DNA from: Candidatus Cloacimonetes bacterium HGW-Cloacimonetes-3
Lineage (GTDB): Bacteria; Cloacimonadota; Cloacimonadia; Cloacimonadales; Cloacimonadaceae
NCBI GenBank assembly: GCA_002840645.1
Contig: PHBO01000007.1
Span: 62,001 to 126,000 of the forward strand
Length of the DNA: 64,000 bases
Reading direction: 5' to 3'
Shown here: in pieces, positions 43,332 through 53,587 of the stretch
Layout: every line of letters begins with the position of its first letter
Position numbering within the stretch: the first letter of the stretch is position 1
The notes under the pieces: model-generated
Seen by the model: only the letters and a program-made list of their open reading frames with translations
Told to the model about the DNA's origin: nothing
The model's database searches: none
Program-made: the position numbers and the translations under genes

Positions 43332-43970
43332 TTAGTGAGCCTTTTTCTTCAGCTCTTTATATAGAGCATCTATTCTTTCCTGAGATATAGCTTCGTCATC
43401 GCTTTCCTCTTCTTCCGGGGAAAGGGTTAGGGCGGTTTCCAGATTCTTAAGTGCTTCGGTATAGCGTCCCAATTCATTTAATGAGATTGCCATCCACACA
43501 TAGGCATCGTAGTGTTCGGTATTGGTGGCAATGGCTTGCTGTAGGGAAATTACCGCTGCTTCATAGTTTTTCTGGTTGAAATAGGCTTCGCCTTTATGGC
43601 GCCAGGGGCAAGACCAATTGGGGTAATCACGGTTCAATGCATCATATAAGGGAATGGCGTTCATGTAATCATCCTTCCCAAGCAGCATATTCGCCAGAGT
43701 GAAACGCTCTCCCGCTGCCATAGAATCGGCATTGGCAATAAGCTCTTTCATCAGTCTGTCTGCTTCCAGTTCTGCGATATAGGCAAGGCTAAGCTTGCTC
43801 ATATTGGGCTTTTCACCTTTGCTGATGGCGTCGGATAGCGAAGTAACCGCCAGGCTGAAGCTGGAGGAAGTAGGCTTGCTTAAATAAGTGTTCATTGGGC
43901 TGCTCTCCGCTTCTGCAAAAGCAAAAGCAGCAAGGCAGATAAGCAGGATTGTGATCATGGCTTGTTTCAT
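43332..43970 (-). CDS. Exported TPR protein
   Basis: 212 aa from ATG 43970 (AAGGAG seven bases upstream); a longer frame to 44051 lacks support. Signal peptide at 1-18. Residues about 80-185 form two to three tetratricopeptide repeats (AIPLYDALNRDYPNWSCPWR, GEAYFNQKNYEAAVISLQQA, AISLNELGRYTEALKNLETA). An acidic tail (PEEEESDDEA) ends it. Probably a periplasmic scaffold; partner unknown. Confidence 0.85.
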   Translation of the reverse strand: MKQAMITILLICLAAFAFAEAESSPMNTYLSKPTSSSFSLAVTSLSDAISKGEKPNMSKLSLAYIAELEADRLMKELIANADSMAAGERFTLANMLLGKDDYMNAIPLYDALNRDYPNWSCPWRHKGEAYFNQKNYEAAVISLQQAIATNTEHYDAYVWMAISLNELGRYTEALKNLETALTLSPEEEESDDEAISQERIDALYKELKKKAH

Positions 43971-44076
43971 GTAGTGCTCCTTGTATGCTATCATTATTAT
44001 CAAGAGGTAAACTTTTAATATGCACATCCTGGCGTCAAGCCAAAAAGACAAGTGCTACTCTGTCATAGCTTTCCGG

Positions 44077-44895
44077 CTAACGCAGGTTCAGCAGCAGTAA
44101 GCTTAGCACTAACAAAGCCCACAGCAAGCCATCGCGCCACAGCACCTTTCTTTTCCACAGGGCGATATCGCTGACAATGCTAAGCAGAACAATGGAAACA
44201 GCCACAGTAGGATAAGCTATTGCTGCGGGAATGCTGTCCAGTGCCTTCAGGAAAAACACCGTGGAGAGCCTGTTCGGGAAGCCAAGCAGGAAACCGAAGA
44301 GCACGCTTTTGTATCCGAAGGGCAGCTTACTAAAGATAATGGCAATGAGGGTGAACACGAAGGCAGAGCTGAAAACAATGTAAATAAACATAGCTTCACT
44401 GCCGCTGCCCATCTCTTTATAAACCTTCAGGCTGGCATCTGTTAGTCCGGAGATAACAAACAAACCTATAATCCACAGCAGTTTATGCAGTTCCTTGGGG
44501 TTTGCCTTAAGGCTGAAAGCTGCCATACCAATAGCAATTCCCAGCAGATTAGCCGGTGAGATGCTCTCCCTGAACATGATAACCGCCAGCAGAATGGGCA
44601 CGATCATGGCAATGCGCATCACTCCCACCGAAAGCGATAGCCCGTTATGCACAATGCTCTTCTGATATACCCAGAAGTTGGCGAGGAAGAAAGCACCGGT
44701 TACTATGCCGAAACCAAGATCAAATGCAGGGGGAAAAGCCGTTCCCTTTGGCAGGCTGACATAGCTGAACAGGCTGGCAACAAAGTAATTGCCCAGGAAG
44801 ATAGGCAGCATGCTTATCTTGCCGCGGCGTCCCGCAACCATCAGCAGGTTGGCGATAAGAACAGAACAGAGGACGCTTAACAGCAGATACAACAT
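44077..44895 (-). CDS. EamA/DMT-family transporter
   Basis: 272 aa from ATG 44895 (GGAG upstream). The upstream in-frame extension runs through the terminator at 45008-45042 and is rejected. Nine to ten hydrophobic helices in two similar halves fit the drug/metabolite transporter superfamily (VGVMRIAMIVPILLAVIMF, then AIAYPTVAVSIVLLSIV). It exports or imports a small metabolite; substrate unknown. Confidence 0.82.
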   Translation of the reverse strand: MLYLLLSVLCSVLIANLLMVAGRRGKISMLPIFLGNYFVASLFSYVSLPKGTAFPPAFDLGFGIVTGAFFLANFWVYQKSIVHNGLSLSVGVMRIAMIVPILLAVIMFRESISPANLLGIAIGMAAFSLKANPKELHKLLWIIGLFVISGLTDASLKVYKEMGSGSEAMFIYIVFSSAFVFTLIAIIFSKLPFGYKSVLFGFLLGFPNRLSTVFFLKALDSIPAAIAYPTVAVSIVLLSIVSDIALWKRKVLWRDGLLWALLVLSLLLLNLR

Positions 44896-45007
44896 ACTAA
44901 CTCCAGGGCATTTCTTCTTTGTGGGCATAGGTTTGTTAAAATGGCTGGGTGTCAAGCGAAAGCTGCCTGATAGCTTCAATAACACGGACAGATATACCGG
45001 GTCAGAG

Positions 45008-45042
45008 TACAAAAAAGAAATGCCCCGATATCGGGGCATTTC
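45008..45042 (-). terminator. Intrinsic terminator of the 2009-aa surface-protein gene
   Basis: A perfect 26-bp palindrome (GAAATGCCCCGAT and its complement, 45017-45042) is followed on the minus strand by TTTTTT. It resembles the terminator of the other giant gene (31450-31480) in its GCCCCG stem. Confidence 0.9.
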
Positions 45043-45073
45043 GACTTGTGGGGTGTTAGGGGGGGGGTATAGC

Positions 45074-48000
45074 TTATTTGGAGAGGATTGCTTTCCTTAG
45101 CTGAACATGCTTGCCTTGGGTGAAGCGGACTATGTATAATCCACTGCCAAGGTTTTCGGCATTCCAATTATAGGAGAAATTACCTGCTTTATCGTGAGGA
45201 ATATCCTGTGTTTTAACGGATTGACCCTTGCTGTTGAAGATTTCCAAGCGCACGGAACCAGCTTCCTTCAGGCTGTAGGAAATCGTGGCAGTAGGGTTAA
45301 AGGGATTGGGGAAGATGTTCTTCAGTCGGGTCTCAAGAACTGTTACCGGAGGCGTGGGTTCATCAGCTTCAATAGTCACGGTTACAGGACCAAAGAACTG
45401 GTTGCTGCCATCCAATTCCACAGATTGCAGCCAATAATAATAGGTTCCCTCGCCCTCCAGTTCGTTATCGGTATAGCGATATGTGTTTGCGGCAGAGCTG
45501 TTTTCTGCCGGAATTAGCTGATTAATGCTAATCGCATCGCTAAGCTCATCAGAGGTGTTGCGATACACATAATATCCATTTAAACCAGTTTCGGATTGAG
45601 TAGTCCAGGTGAGGGTTACGGCATTGTTGGTGGCAGTTGGTTGCGCCATGAACGAGGTTAGCTCCACGGGGAGAGTTTCGTTTTCCTCAAAGCCTAAACC
45701 GAAATCGGAGAAACCGTTACTAAGCTGCCAGGTGGCGGTTCTGTTTGCGAAATCATACATTGAAGGTGCACCCATATTAGCCCAGGCACTATTTACGTGC
45801 TCGCGCTTCACCAGGTAGAATACAGTCTCTGCGTTTAGACTGGTGATGCCGGATAGGTTCAGAGTTAGGTTGTAATTGCCCAAACCGGATGTAGCAGTGG
45901 AGTTTATTGTCCAGTGGGTGTTGGCTAAGCTTAAGATACCTACCGGTAAGGCTCCGCCGGGATTAGTTTCCACTCTGATGGCGGTGAGGTTAGTAGCTGC
46001 TGTAGAGGTAGTGAATTGCACAGTAGCACCCGTAATGGGGAAATTTATAGTGGGGGTACCGGTGGCTGCAACGGGCAGATCGTTTTGGGCTGCGTTGTCG
46101 CTTAACATATAGGCGTTCTGCCCATACGCAACAGCAATCGGGCTATCTCCAAACAGGGGTCCTCCGGTTCCACCTTGATTGTAAAGATGATATGCTGTTA
46201 TTGTTTGATTACCAATAGCTACAAAGCCATTGTTTAGGGAGGTAAGAGAACCTTTTTCCAGATACTGTAGCTTAATCTTACCGGTTGGATAAAGGATTAT
46301 CTGACCTGTGAAATAATCCTGTGGATTAGCAACACTCGCGGATTGGCATTTCAGATAAGTGATGACCATCGTATCTCCCACTTTCTGATAGAGTACGGTC
46401 TTAGGATAGTTTGGGTTTGCGGGGTGGAAATCTGCACTGTATAGAGCAATGAAAGCTGGGTTGATTCCCATTGGAGGCGGAAAGGTAGGTCGTAGGAAGT
46501 ATATTGCGCCATCTGCTCCGATCCAGAACTTGGTATATGTCTGGCCATAGTAGGGGAAGCTAAAGCCCAGGTCATAGCCAATGGTGTTGTTAGGCGCAGC
46601 ACCACTATCACCGCTCATATCAGGATATGAGTTTGTGCCCGTTGAAGTGATGTCTATCCAGTTAAAGGTGGGCTTGCTGGGGGCTGTATCAGCAAGGGTA
46701 TTGGCAAAGTAGTAACCACCCTGTGCTGCATAACCGGCACCAAAGTTCACGTTTTGAATAGTGTAATTGCCGCTTGGGTCTTGTTCTGTTGCGGGGTAAG
46801 TTATGCCTTTCACATTAATGGCATTGGCAGTAATTTTGGCATCTACCGTGTTCCCCACCGTAGCGTTTGCAGCGATGTTGTAATACACTAAAATGCTTGT
46901 TGATCCGATTGGCAGCTCATAATTCAAACCGGTGAAATTAGCAGTTCCTGCAGCCAATGTAAGTGCGGTTCCTAAAGGATTAGCGAATCCTGTACCCGTG
47001 TATAGCTTAACTGCGCTGATATCGCTGTTGTTTGTGTTTTTGCCGGTTACCAAGATGCTATTGAGGGGTAGGGACGAAAATGATTGTGCGTCTGAACCTT
47101 CAACAACATAGAAATCGATTTGAAGCACAGATACATTGTCTGTACCATTGGCAATGGTGCCACTCCCCATCTGATAGATATTTACGCTTGATACTTTTTT
47201 CCCGACTACCAATCTGTTACCCGCAGGGTTGGTTACAGAGGGAGTGTAATCCACATTGGCAACTCTAACGCTGGTGCACTGTGCATCCAAGGCGTTGCCA
47301 ACAACAATGTCTGCTGCCAAGTCATAGGTTAGCCAGAAGTAGTTTGTGCCGGCAAGCAATGCCTGAGTTCCGCTAACTGTAAAAGCTCCCTTGGCACCTA
47401 AGTTGGTTATGGTGCTGCCGTACTGGCTGCTGGTGCCAAACACATTGGAATTACCTGTGGAGAACACTTTGGCATTTACAATATTGCTCACATTGGTAGT
47501 GCCGGTAGTATTGAAGCTGAGCGAATTAATACTCGTGGAGCTCAAAGTCCCTTCTGTTACTACCTGAACTCCAATAATCTGCTGATTTACAGCTCCACCC
47601 GAAACGGGTGTTTGATCGTTCTGCGTAGTGGTGGAAGATGCATATTGCATAGCAGTCTGGAAGTTTATCTTTACATTCGGTCTCCAGGTATTTGCAGTTA
47701 GAGAAAATGTGTCTGTAGGTATTGTAGTGTTTTGGCTGTTTCTGGTATACATGTTATTCGTTGTAACAGTATAAGCGAATTGTGGATATGATCCGGCTCC
47801 GGTGCCGCCGAAATTAGCTTCTACCAGTACCAGCAGGTTGTTACTATCATAGTTAAAAGGGCTACTAAAGGTAATTGTAGCCCAGCCTGAGCTGCTAAAC
47901 CTCATGCTTCCATTATAAACCAGAGTGCTTCCCGTTGAGTAATAATTCCAGGGATAAGTTAATACCTGTGGATCTGTAGTCTTTTTCAAATACACTTTTA

Positions 48001-51000
48001 CTGGGATAAAATCATAGCCTGCAGTACTTACAAACCAGGACATCGATACCAGATTGCCAAATGCGCCAATCTCGCTGCTGGTATAGATCGCAGCACTTCT
48101 GGCATAGCCATACTGGGCATTGAAAGGATAGGGCTGAGCGGAAGTCCCAGTGCCGATAGTAACGCTGCTGCTGCTGTTGATATCGTTTGAAACTCCATCA
48201 GCCAATGTCCCGCTGGCTTTGATTTTGAAAGTTCCTGTAGCATTGTACTTGATATTGTTCCAGGTATAAGTGCTGTTTACCAAAGCTTGGGTCAAACCCG
48301 TTACAGAGCTGATAGTACCGGAACCGGTATGCACAGCAAGGGTAACGCTACCGGTGAAATTGGTATCGATATTGCCTGTGGCATCCGTAGCGCTTACCGT
48401 AACTGGGAAATTGCTGTTTAACAACACACTTGCCGGAGCAGAAACTGTGAACTTACTTGCTACTACATCCAGGTTAAAGACATTAGATACGATATCTGCT
48501 CCAAAGTCATACAGGAAAAGAGTCCCGCTGGTATCAGAGGAGAAGCCATGAGCAGTTCTGCTGATCATAAACTGCATGTTTTTCCCATCTTGAACCCCTG
48601 TGTTCTTCAGAACCAGGGAAAGAGTAAGGTTCTTGCTACCTTCAGATGGGATTATCAGGCTCCCGGCTGGGAATAGGAAGTTAAGCCCATCATTTGCTAT
48701 AGCAGGCAGATAATGATAGGCGTCTTCACCATCAGCTCTAATATAGGCAAGCAGGATATTGTCAGCCCATGAGGCAGAATTTGCTGGATTTGCGTTCTTT
48801 ATCCTGATATTAGTTACCTTCGTAGCCAGCCCGTCATTCCCACTATCAGTGAGAGTAAACTTAAACACGGGTTTATCTATCATAGTAGTGTTGAAAACTG
48901 AGCCTGGAACCTGAGTAGCCGGTTCGCTGGCATAGGATGAACGAGCAGTAAGGTCATACTCGTCGGCACCAATATCCGCAGGTGAGTTTCTATACTCACC
49001 ATCTATGTCATGAGTTATCCAGGGTTGGATCACAAAGCCTGCCACATCATTCATAGCCGCGCCAAAGGTGTGCAGGTCTGTATTGTTATTCACAAATTGC
49101 GGGTCTGCAGAGAATGATGTTTCGTCCAGAAGACCGGTAGTAAAAGCCTTCCACATCCACAGAGAAGACATATAATTCCCATTTAACACGTAGCCAACAC
49201 TTCCGCTAATTATGTTATATAACGTAGCATAATTTTGGATGAAATAATCATTGTATTCCATAACTGTGCCAGCTGCTCCAATGTTTCCAGATGTAGCTCT
49301 TACGCAATTATGGTAGTAATTGTTGGGTTGGTCATTGGTGAAGTTTGCAAAGATGTTTCCACGAACTCTATAGACAGACTCTGCACTCGCATATTCTATG
49401 CAGGTGTTATTGTATAGGGGAGTTAAGCCGCTACCTATACTCACGCTGTTGTTATCAACATCGTAGGAATGGCTCGCGTACCCATACATGCCTCCCAAAT
49501 GAATTCCCTTAACCGGGGTGATTCCGGTGTTAGTGGAATTGTAAGAGCTATATAAGTTTGATATGAAGTTATTGTAAATCCTTACATTATCGGTGCCTGA
49601 AGAATTGGAATTAGCTCTGATCCCGGTGGCAACATTGGTGAGGGTAGTGCTGCCATAAACAGAGACATTTGAAATCTTATTGTTGTATATCTCATTGCCG
49701 GTGCCAGACCCACTCTGATAGTAGATGCCAGTAGCATGGTTTAAATATCCAAAAACACCGCTTATGTCATTGTTAAATACTTTAACTCCATTCTGTCCGG
49801 AGAGGTATATACCATATACACTCTCAGAGTAATCAGAATTCCCTTCGATCGTGCCAATGTTTGTAAAAGTATTGCGAATGAGAGGGGAGGTGGTACCTAT
49901 CTCATTGCCAAAATCACCACCGTGAATAATAACTCCCGCAGTAGCGTTTCTGATGCTGAAGTTATAGTATTTGTTGTAGTTGTTTTGATTTTCCTCGAAA
50001 GCACCCGCGCCGGCTTGAGTAATCCCCACATTAACAGTATACGGTACACGAAGCTCACGGCTTAGGTTGATATCCATGTTTTTGATTGTGTTGTACTTTG
50101 CCCCGATGTTGGTTGCACCTATGGTAACATAATAACCATAATTCAAATAGGGGGCGAGAGTCCCATCGATATCAATCCCATCGAAGGTATAATAGCTTAC
50201 ACCTACCAGTTTAATCCCGGAATTATATTGGATTGAAGAACCAGAGGGAAAGATTTTTGGATTTGCACCGGAGCCGGATTTTTGGAATGTTACCCGATTG
50301 CTGGCTGTTCCGGTAGCTGTGATTCCAGGTAAATTCTCATAATACTCAGATCCTGCTGCAACATTGAAAGTAACTCCTCCGGCACCGATTCCGCTCAAAT
50401 TGAGGGCAAGTACTGCTTCGCTGAAAGTCTTGTAATTGTTCACTCCGCTACCTGAGGGGTCAATTGTTTTAACCCCTGATATTGCGGCTGGCATTGTGCT
50501 GGTGCTAAGTGAGATGTTATCCAGAGCTCCTGATCCGGTTTTAGTACTATAACTGTTTGACCAGGAGAACACCAACCTTTTTGTAGTACCGGCATTTGAT
50601 GCAGGGATTACAATAGTTTCTCTAACCCAATAATATGCCCCATCGTAACCTTGGAAATAGGTTGGAGTTCCTATCAGGGTGGTGTAATTTGGGAGGCCAG
50701 TAGTGACCGGAGTATAAGAAGTATCAGTTAAAAAGGTCACAAATCTGTCATTGGCAGGTTCATGATTTCTAATTTTGTAGTAAAACGTGAGTAAGATAGC
50801 AGTCTCGCCAGCCGGGAAAGATACGTCTCTATAGATGTGGCGAAAAGAATCTTGGGTGTGGCCTTCCCATACAGTTGACCAACCTGAGGTGAAGGCACAA
50901 TTACTGCCTGCATAAGCACCGGGAACAGCGCCTACAAAATAGTAGTTTCCGGATGTTCCGTTCACAGCAGTCCAGCCATTTTCGGCAAATGTGCTGCCGC

Positions 51001-51103
51001 TTTCAAATCCCCCACCACCGGCGGGGTCTATCAGTACAGTTCCATACAGTGAAGTTCCAATCAAAAAGATCAGAATCAGCTTAAAGATAATGAGTGTTTT
51101 CAT
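45074..51103 (-). CDS. Giant beta-helix surface protein with C-terminal sorting domain
   Basis: 2009 aa. A signal peptide (1-21) precedes a jelly-roll/anchor domain (about 25-205). A right-handed parallel beta-helix follows (about 210-740; repeated N-x-I-x-N patterns such as YNTIKNMDI, IYNNKISNVSVYG, IYNNFISNLYSS, ending DIGADEYDLT). Ig-like and repeated beta domains follow (FTVSAPASVLLNSNFPVTVS; SSVNIYQMGSGTIANG). An Fn3-like segment and an FlgD/CTD-like end (FPNPFNPTATISYSL, LEIFNSKGQSV) close the protein. Beta-helices often bind or cleave polysaccharides, but I see no catalytic signature. Likely a surface adhesin or polysaccharide-binding protein. Confidence 0.88.
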   Translation of the reverse strand: MKTLIIFKLILIFLIGTSLYGTVLIDPAGGGGFESGSTFAENGWTAVNGTSGNYYFVGAVPGAYAGSNCAFTSGWSTVWEGHTQDSFRHIYRDVSFPAGETAILLTFYYKIRNHEPANDRFVTFLTDTSYTPVTTGLPNYTTLIGTPTYFQGYDGAYYWVRETIVIPASNAGTTKRLVFSWSNSYSTKTGSGALDNISLSTSTMPAAISGVKTIDPSGSGVNNYKTFSEAVLALNLSGIGAGGVTFNVAAGSEYYENLPGITATGTASNRVTFQKSGSGANPKIFPSGSSIQYNSGIKLVGVSYYTFDGIDIDGTLAPYLNYGYYVTIGATNIGAKYNTIKNMDINLSRELRVPYTVNVGITQAGAGAFEENQNNYNKYYNFSIRNATAGVIIHGGDFGNEIGTTSPLIRNTFTNIGTIEGNSDYSESVYGIYLSGQNGVKVFNNDISGVFGYLNHATGIYYQSGSGTGNEIYNNKISNVSVYGSTTLTNVATGIRANSNSSGTDNVRIYNNFISNLYSSYNSTNTGITPVKGIHLGGMYGYASHSYDVDNNSVSIGSGLTPLYNNTCIEYASAESVYRVRGNIFANFTNDQPNNYYHNCVRATSGNIGAAGTVMEYNDYFIQNYATLYNIISGSVGYVLNGNYMSSLWMWKAFTTGLLDETSFSADPQFVNNNTDLHTFGAAMNDVAGFVIQPWITHDIDGEYRNSPADIGADEYDLTARSSYASEPATQVPGSVFNTTMIDKPVFKFTLTDSGNDGLATKVTNIRIKNANPANSASWADNILLAYIRADGEDAYHYLPAIANDGLNFLFPAGSLIIPSEGSKNLTLSLVLKNTGVQDGKNMQFMISRTAHGFSSDTSGTLFLYDFGADIVSNVFNLDVVASKFTVSAPASVLLNSNFPVTVSATDATGNIDTNFTGSVTLAVHTGSGTISSVTGLTQALVNSTYTWNNIKYNATGTFKIKASGTLADGVSNDINSSSSVTIGTGTSAQPYPFNAQYGYARSAAIYTSSEIGAFGNLVSMSWFVSTAGYDFIPVKVYLKKTTDPQVLTYPWNYYSTGSTLVYNGSMRFSSSGWATITFSSPFNYDSNNLLVLVEANFGGTGAGSYPQFAYTVTTNNMYTRNSQNTTIPTDTFSLTANTWRPNVKINFQTAMQYASSTTTQNDQTPVSGGAVNQQIIGVQVVTEGTLSSTSINSLSFNTTGTTNVSNIVNAKVFSTGNSNVFGTSSQYGSTITNLGAKGAFTVSGTQALLAGTNYFWLTYDLAADIVVGNALDAQCTSVRVANVDYTPSVTNPAGNRLVVGKKVSSVNIYQMGSGTIANGTDNVSVLQIDFYVVEGSDAQSFSSLPLNSILVTGKNTNNSDISAVKLYTGTGFANPLGTALTLAAGTANFTGLNYELPIGSTSILVYYNIAANATVGNTVDAKITANAINVKGITYPATEQDPSGNYTIQNVNFGAGYAAQGGYYFANTLADTAPSKPTFNWIDITSTGTNSYPDMSGDSGAAPNNTIGYDLGFSFPYYGQTYTKFWIGADGAIYFLRPTFPPPMGINPAFIALYSADFHPANPNYPKTVLYQKVGDTMVITYLKCQSASVANPQDYFTGQIILYPTGKIKLQYLEKGSLTSLNNGFVAIGNQTITAYHLYNQGGTGGPLFGDSPIAVAYGQNAYMLSDNAAQNDLPVAATGTPTINFPITGATVQFTTSTAATNLTAIRVETNPGGALPVGILSLANTHWTINSTATSGLGNYNLTLNLSGITSLNAETVFYLVKREHVNSAWANMGAPSMYDFANRTATWQLSNGFSDFGLGFEENETLPVELTSFMAQPTATNNAVTLTWTTQSETGLNGYYVYRNTSDELSDAISINQLIPAENSSAANTYRYTDNELEGEGTYYYWLQSVELDGSNQFFGPVTVTIEADEPTPPVTVLETRLKNIFPNPFNPTATISYSLKEAGSVRLEIFNSKGQSVKTQDIPHDKAGNFSYNWNAENLGSGLYIVRFTQGKHVQLRKAILSK

Positions 51104-51161
51104 GTTGTCTCCTTGTTTGTTGATTGTTTTGAGGTGATTACTCTGTTATTCAATTCCAAGC

Positions 51162-51395
51162 TCACAGGGTATCTCCTTGGTTTATCATAGATGCTAAGTC
51201 TCTTGCTTCTATCAGTTCCTTTCGTAGTTTATGCAGCTCTTCCATTACGCTTGTGCGGGTTTCTTTGTTAAACAGCCGAATATTATTGGCAAATGGCTTT
51301 CCTTGCTGATGCACGGTAAAACCGGCAAAGCCTCTCCCGCTGTCGCCGAGTATATGCTCAAATATGGGGCTGATATAGTCTTTTACTTTATTCAT
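51162..51395 (-). CDS. Small conserved-looking protein of unknown function
   Basis: 77 aa from ATG 51395, with GAGG six bases upstream. The sequence has a mixed beginning (MNKVKDYISPIFEHILGDSG) and a charged helical end (SVMEELHKLRKELIEARDLA). No family is recognised. Codon usage and the ribosome-binding site favour a real gene, but shortness keeps this tentative. It lies 58 bp upstream of the giant beta-helix gene, same strand. Confidence 0.5.
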   Translation of the reverse strand: MNKVKDYISPIFEHILGDSGRGFAGFTVHQQGKPFANNIRLFNKETRTSVMEELHKLRKELIEARDLASMINQGDTL

Positions 51396-51550
51396 GATGA
51401 ACCTCAATGCATTATATATACGCACATTGTGTGCCAATACATACCGATTATAGGCAAACCGTAAGATGCATAACAGCAATGGTTTAATAGAATCGCCATC
51501 CGGCATTTTGAAGTTATTTCATTTCGAAGGCGGTTTCAACCCTGTGTGAA

Positions 51551-51566
51551 ATTTCATTAATGAAAT
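51551..51566. promoter_or_regulatory. 16-bp perfect palindrome, possible operator
   Basis: ATTTCATTAATGAAAT is a perfect dyad about 155 bp upstream of the small minus-strand gene. A related TTTCATTTC half occurs 30 bp away. Confidence 0.4.
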
Positions 51567-51627
51567 AATGAGGACTTTTGTTATGCTGTTTTCACATACT
51601 GATACCCTGCTCGCATCTCTTATCTAC

Positions 51628-51666
51628 CCCATAACCCTCCCGTATCCGATATGGGAGGGTTATGGG
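51628..51666. repeat. Inverted repeat with 14-bp perfect arms
   Basis: CCCATAACCCTCCC and GGGAGGGTTATGGG flank GTATCCGATAT. The right arm is followed by a second AGGGTTA unit, so the arm sequence is partly duplicated in tandem, like the 31368-31424 palindrome. It lies in the 472-bp gap between the small gene and tetR. Confidence 0.8.
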
Positions 51667-51774
51667 AGGGTTACCTGTGGCATAGAGGCTAAGTGTATGC
51701 AAATAGTAAGCATGCTTAATCGCTACTGCTTATCTGGATGCTAAGCCGAAGAGAGTGCTGTGGATTGCCGAAAC

Positions 51775-51810
51775 GCCAAGTTAGAAATAAGGGCAAAGTT
51801 TCTGCTTGGC
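51775..51810. promoter_or_regulatory. Candidate TetR operator
   Basis: GCCAAGTTAGAAA and TTTCTGCTTGGC form an imperfect dyad 58 bp before the TetR start codon, a usual place for autoregulation. Inference only. Confidence 0.45.
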
Positions 51811-51867
51811 ATGGATTACTAAATGTGTATATTGTTACTATGAACGTAATGTTAAATGGAGAATGTA

Positions 51868-52479
51868 ATGACCAACAAAGCAATAATAAGTATGCTGACA
51901 GCCAACACCCGGGAAAAACAAGCAAAGCTGATAGAATCTGCATTTGGTTTGTTTCGGAAACACAGTTTTCAGAGGGTTACCATCGAAGAAATCTGCTCTG
52001 TTGCCCGGGTAAGCAAGGTTACATTTTACCGCTATTATTCCGGAAAAGAAGAGCTGATCCTGTTCATCCTGCGTCTGTTTGTGGACGACATTAGTGGCAG
52101 AATCGAGGGCATCCTGAAAAGTACAATTAGCATAAAAGACAAGCTGGACCGGATATCCATGTTAAAGCAGAAGTTGGTCACCGATCTGGGCGAAGAAATT
52201 ACCGGGGGCATGATGAATATCCCTGCTGCCAGACAATATGCGGAGGGACTTAATGAACGGATTTGGGAGGAATTTCAGAACTTACTGCAAACGGAGCAGG
52301 CAAAGGGCAAGATAAACCCCAATCTGGACATCCATAAAAGCATCCAATTTATCAGGGCACTTGGTAACATGCTGGGCGACAATAGCTTTAAGGGTATTTA
52401 CAATAGCACCGAAGAGATGATCAGCCAGGTGAACGAGCTTCTTGTGATGGGCTTGCTGGAGAGGGGGAAAACAGAATGA
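51868..52479 (+). CDS. TetR-family regulator of the export operon
   Basis: 203 aa from ATG 51868, because the ATG at 51856 overlaps the GGAG that fits 51868. Residues about 10-65 are the TetR helix-turn-helix (VTIEEICSVARVSKVTFYRY, YSGKEELILFIL). The C-terminal ligand domain is helical. The stop overlaps the next start by 4 bp (ATGA), so it is first in the operon with the barrel, ABC and LolA-like genes and likely controls it. Confidence 0.92.
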   Translation: MTNKAIISMLTANTREKQAKLIESAFGLFRKHSFQRVTIEEICSVARVSKVTFYRYYSGKEELILFILRLFVDDISGRIEGILKSTISIKDKLDRISMLKQKLVTDLGEEITGGMMNIPAARQYAEGLNERIWEEFQNLLQTEQAKGKINPNLDIHKSIQFIRALGNMLGDNSFKGIYNSTEEMISQVNELLVMGLLERGKTE

Positions 52480-53570
52480 AGACTGTAATTGCTTTGCTCG
52501 GAATAGCACTAATTTGCAGCGGATTGGCTGCCTCGATCACGACAGACCCCACCAACCGGTTTAGCCTTAGCCATATCACTCCGCTAAACACAGATACTTC
52601 AGATCATTATAGCCATTTTAACTGGCAGCTTAGCCTTGATGCCGATATCTGGCAAAGCCGTTATTTCAGCTTGGATGGGGAAGCGGTGAACAGCTATAAT
52701 ATGGTGGCAGATTGGCATGCTGACGGCATGCAACCAAAGATGGATAGCAAGCTTTACCGTGGCTGGCTGCGTGCTTCTACGCCCAAATCGGAGCTGCGGA
52801 TTGGGCTGCAAAGGCTGAACTTTGGCTCAGCGAGGATATTGCGTCCCTTGCAGTGGTTCGATTCGCTTGATCCAACTGATAAGCTGGAGCAGACAGAAGG
52901 CGTGCAGGCATTGCTGCTGCGCCACTACTTCCTAAACAACAGCAATATCTGGCTTTGGGGCATCCGGGGTGAGGGCAAGCAGCGCGGCTTGATCCCTGTG
53001 GTTAGCACAGAAGGCTCTGTGGAATTCGGTGGCAGACTGCAATATCCCCTGCCCGGGGGTGAATTGGGGCTTACCTTAAATCACAGAGGGGAAACAGAAT
53101 ACAAGGATATTGACACAGGCGCAGAAAGCAGAATAGGTGTGGATTTGCGTTTGGATTTCTTTATGGGTATGTGGCTGGAAGGCTTTGTCTCGAAGCAACA
53201 AGAAAGCCCGGTAATAGCCGGTTGGCAAGCACCGGTTACACTTGGTGCAGATTATACCATCGGTATCGGTAACGGTATCTATACCATGCTGGAAACGCAG
53301 CTTTGGGCGCATGCCGACAATACTCTTTCCGGCTTACAAAAAGAACGCCTTAGCTTCGCTTTTTCGGCTGATTATCCCCTTGGTTTGCTGGATTCTATCT
53401 CTTATTTTGGTTTGGCAACAGATGAACCGGAAGCGCACAGTCACACTTTTATCTGGCGCAGGACTTATGATAATTTTAGCTTGGAAGCTGCCTTAAGCTG
53501 GTATTTTGGCAAGCAATATAAGAATAATAACATGGGCAGCATGAAACTGCTGCTGACATACACAATCTAA
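52476..53570 (+). CDS. Outer-membrane beta-barrel protein
   Basis: 364 aa. A signal peptide (1-18) is followed by alternating amphipathic strands rich in aromatic and glycine residues (FNWQLSLDADIW, LRIGLQRLNFGSARI, GGELGLTLNHRGETEY). The last residue run (MGSMKLLLTYTI) is strand-like, though it does not end in a canonical terminal aromatic. Its operon position, before an ABC transporter and a LolA-like carrier, suggests an outer-membrane channel or receptor for the same substrate. No named family recognised. Confidence 0.78.
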   Translation: MKTVIALLGIALICSGLAASITTDPTNRFSLSHITPLNTDTSDHYSHFNWQLSLDADIWQSRYFSLDGEAVNSYNMVADWHADGMQPKMDSKLYRGWLRASTPKSELRIGLQRLNFGSARILRPLQWFDSLDPTDKLEQTEGVQALLLRHYFLNNSNIWLWGIRGEGKQRGLIPVVSTEGSVEFGGRLQYPLPGGELGLTLNHRGETEYKDIDTGAESRIGVDLRLDFFMGMWLEGFVSKQQESPVIAGWQAPVTLGADYTIGIGNGIYTMLETQLWAHADNTLSGLQKERLSFAFSADYPLGLLDSISYFGLATDEPEAHSHTFIWRRTYDNFSLEAALSWYFGKQYKNNNMGSMKLLLTYTI

Positions 53571-53587
53571 AGAAGAGGAGAACTGTG

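Noticed and set aside
44896-45039. N-terminal extension of the EamA transporter
   Set aside because: It runs into the terminator hairpin of the upstream gene; ATG 44895 has GGAG upstream and starts in the first membrane helix.
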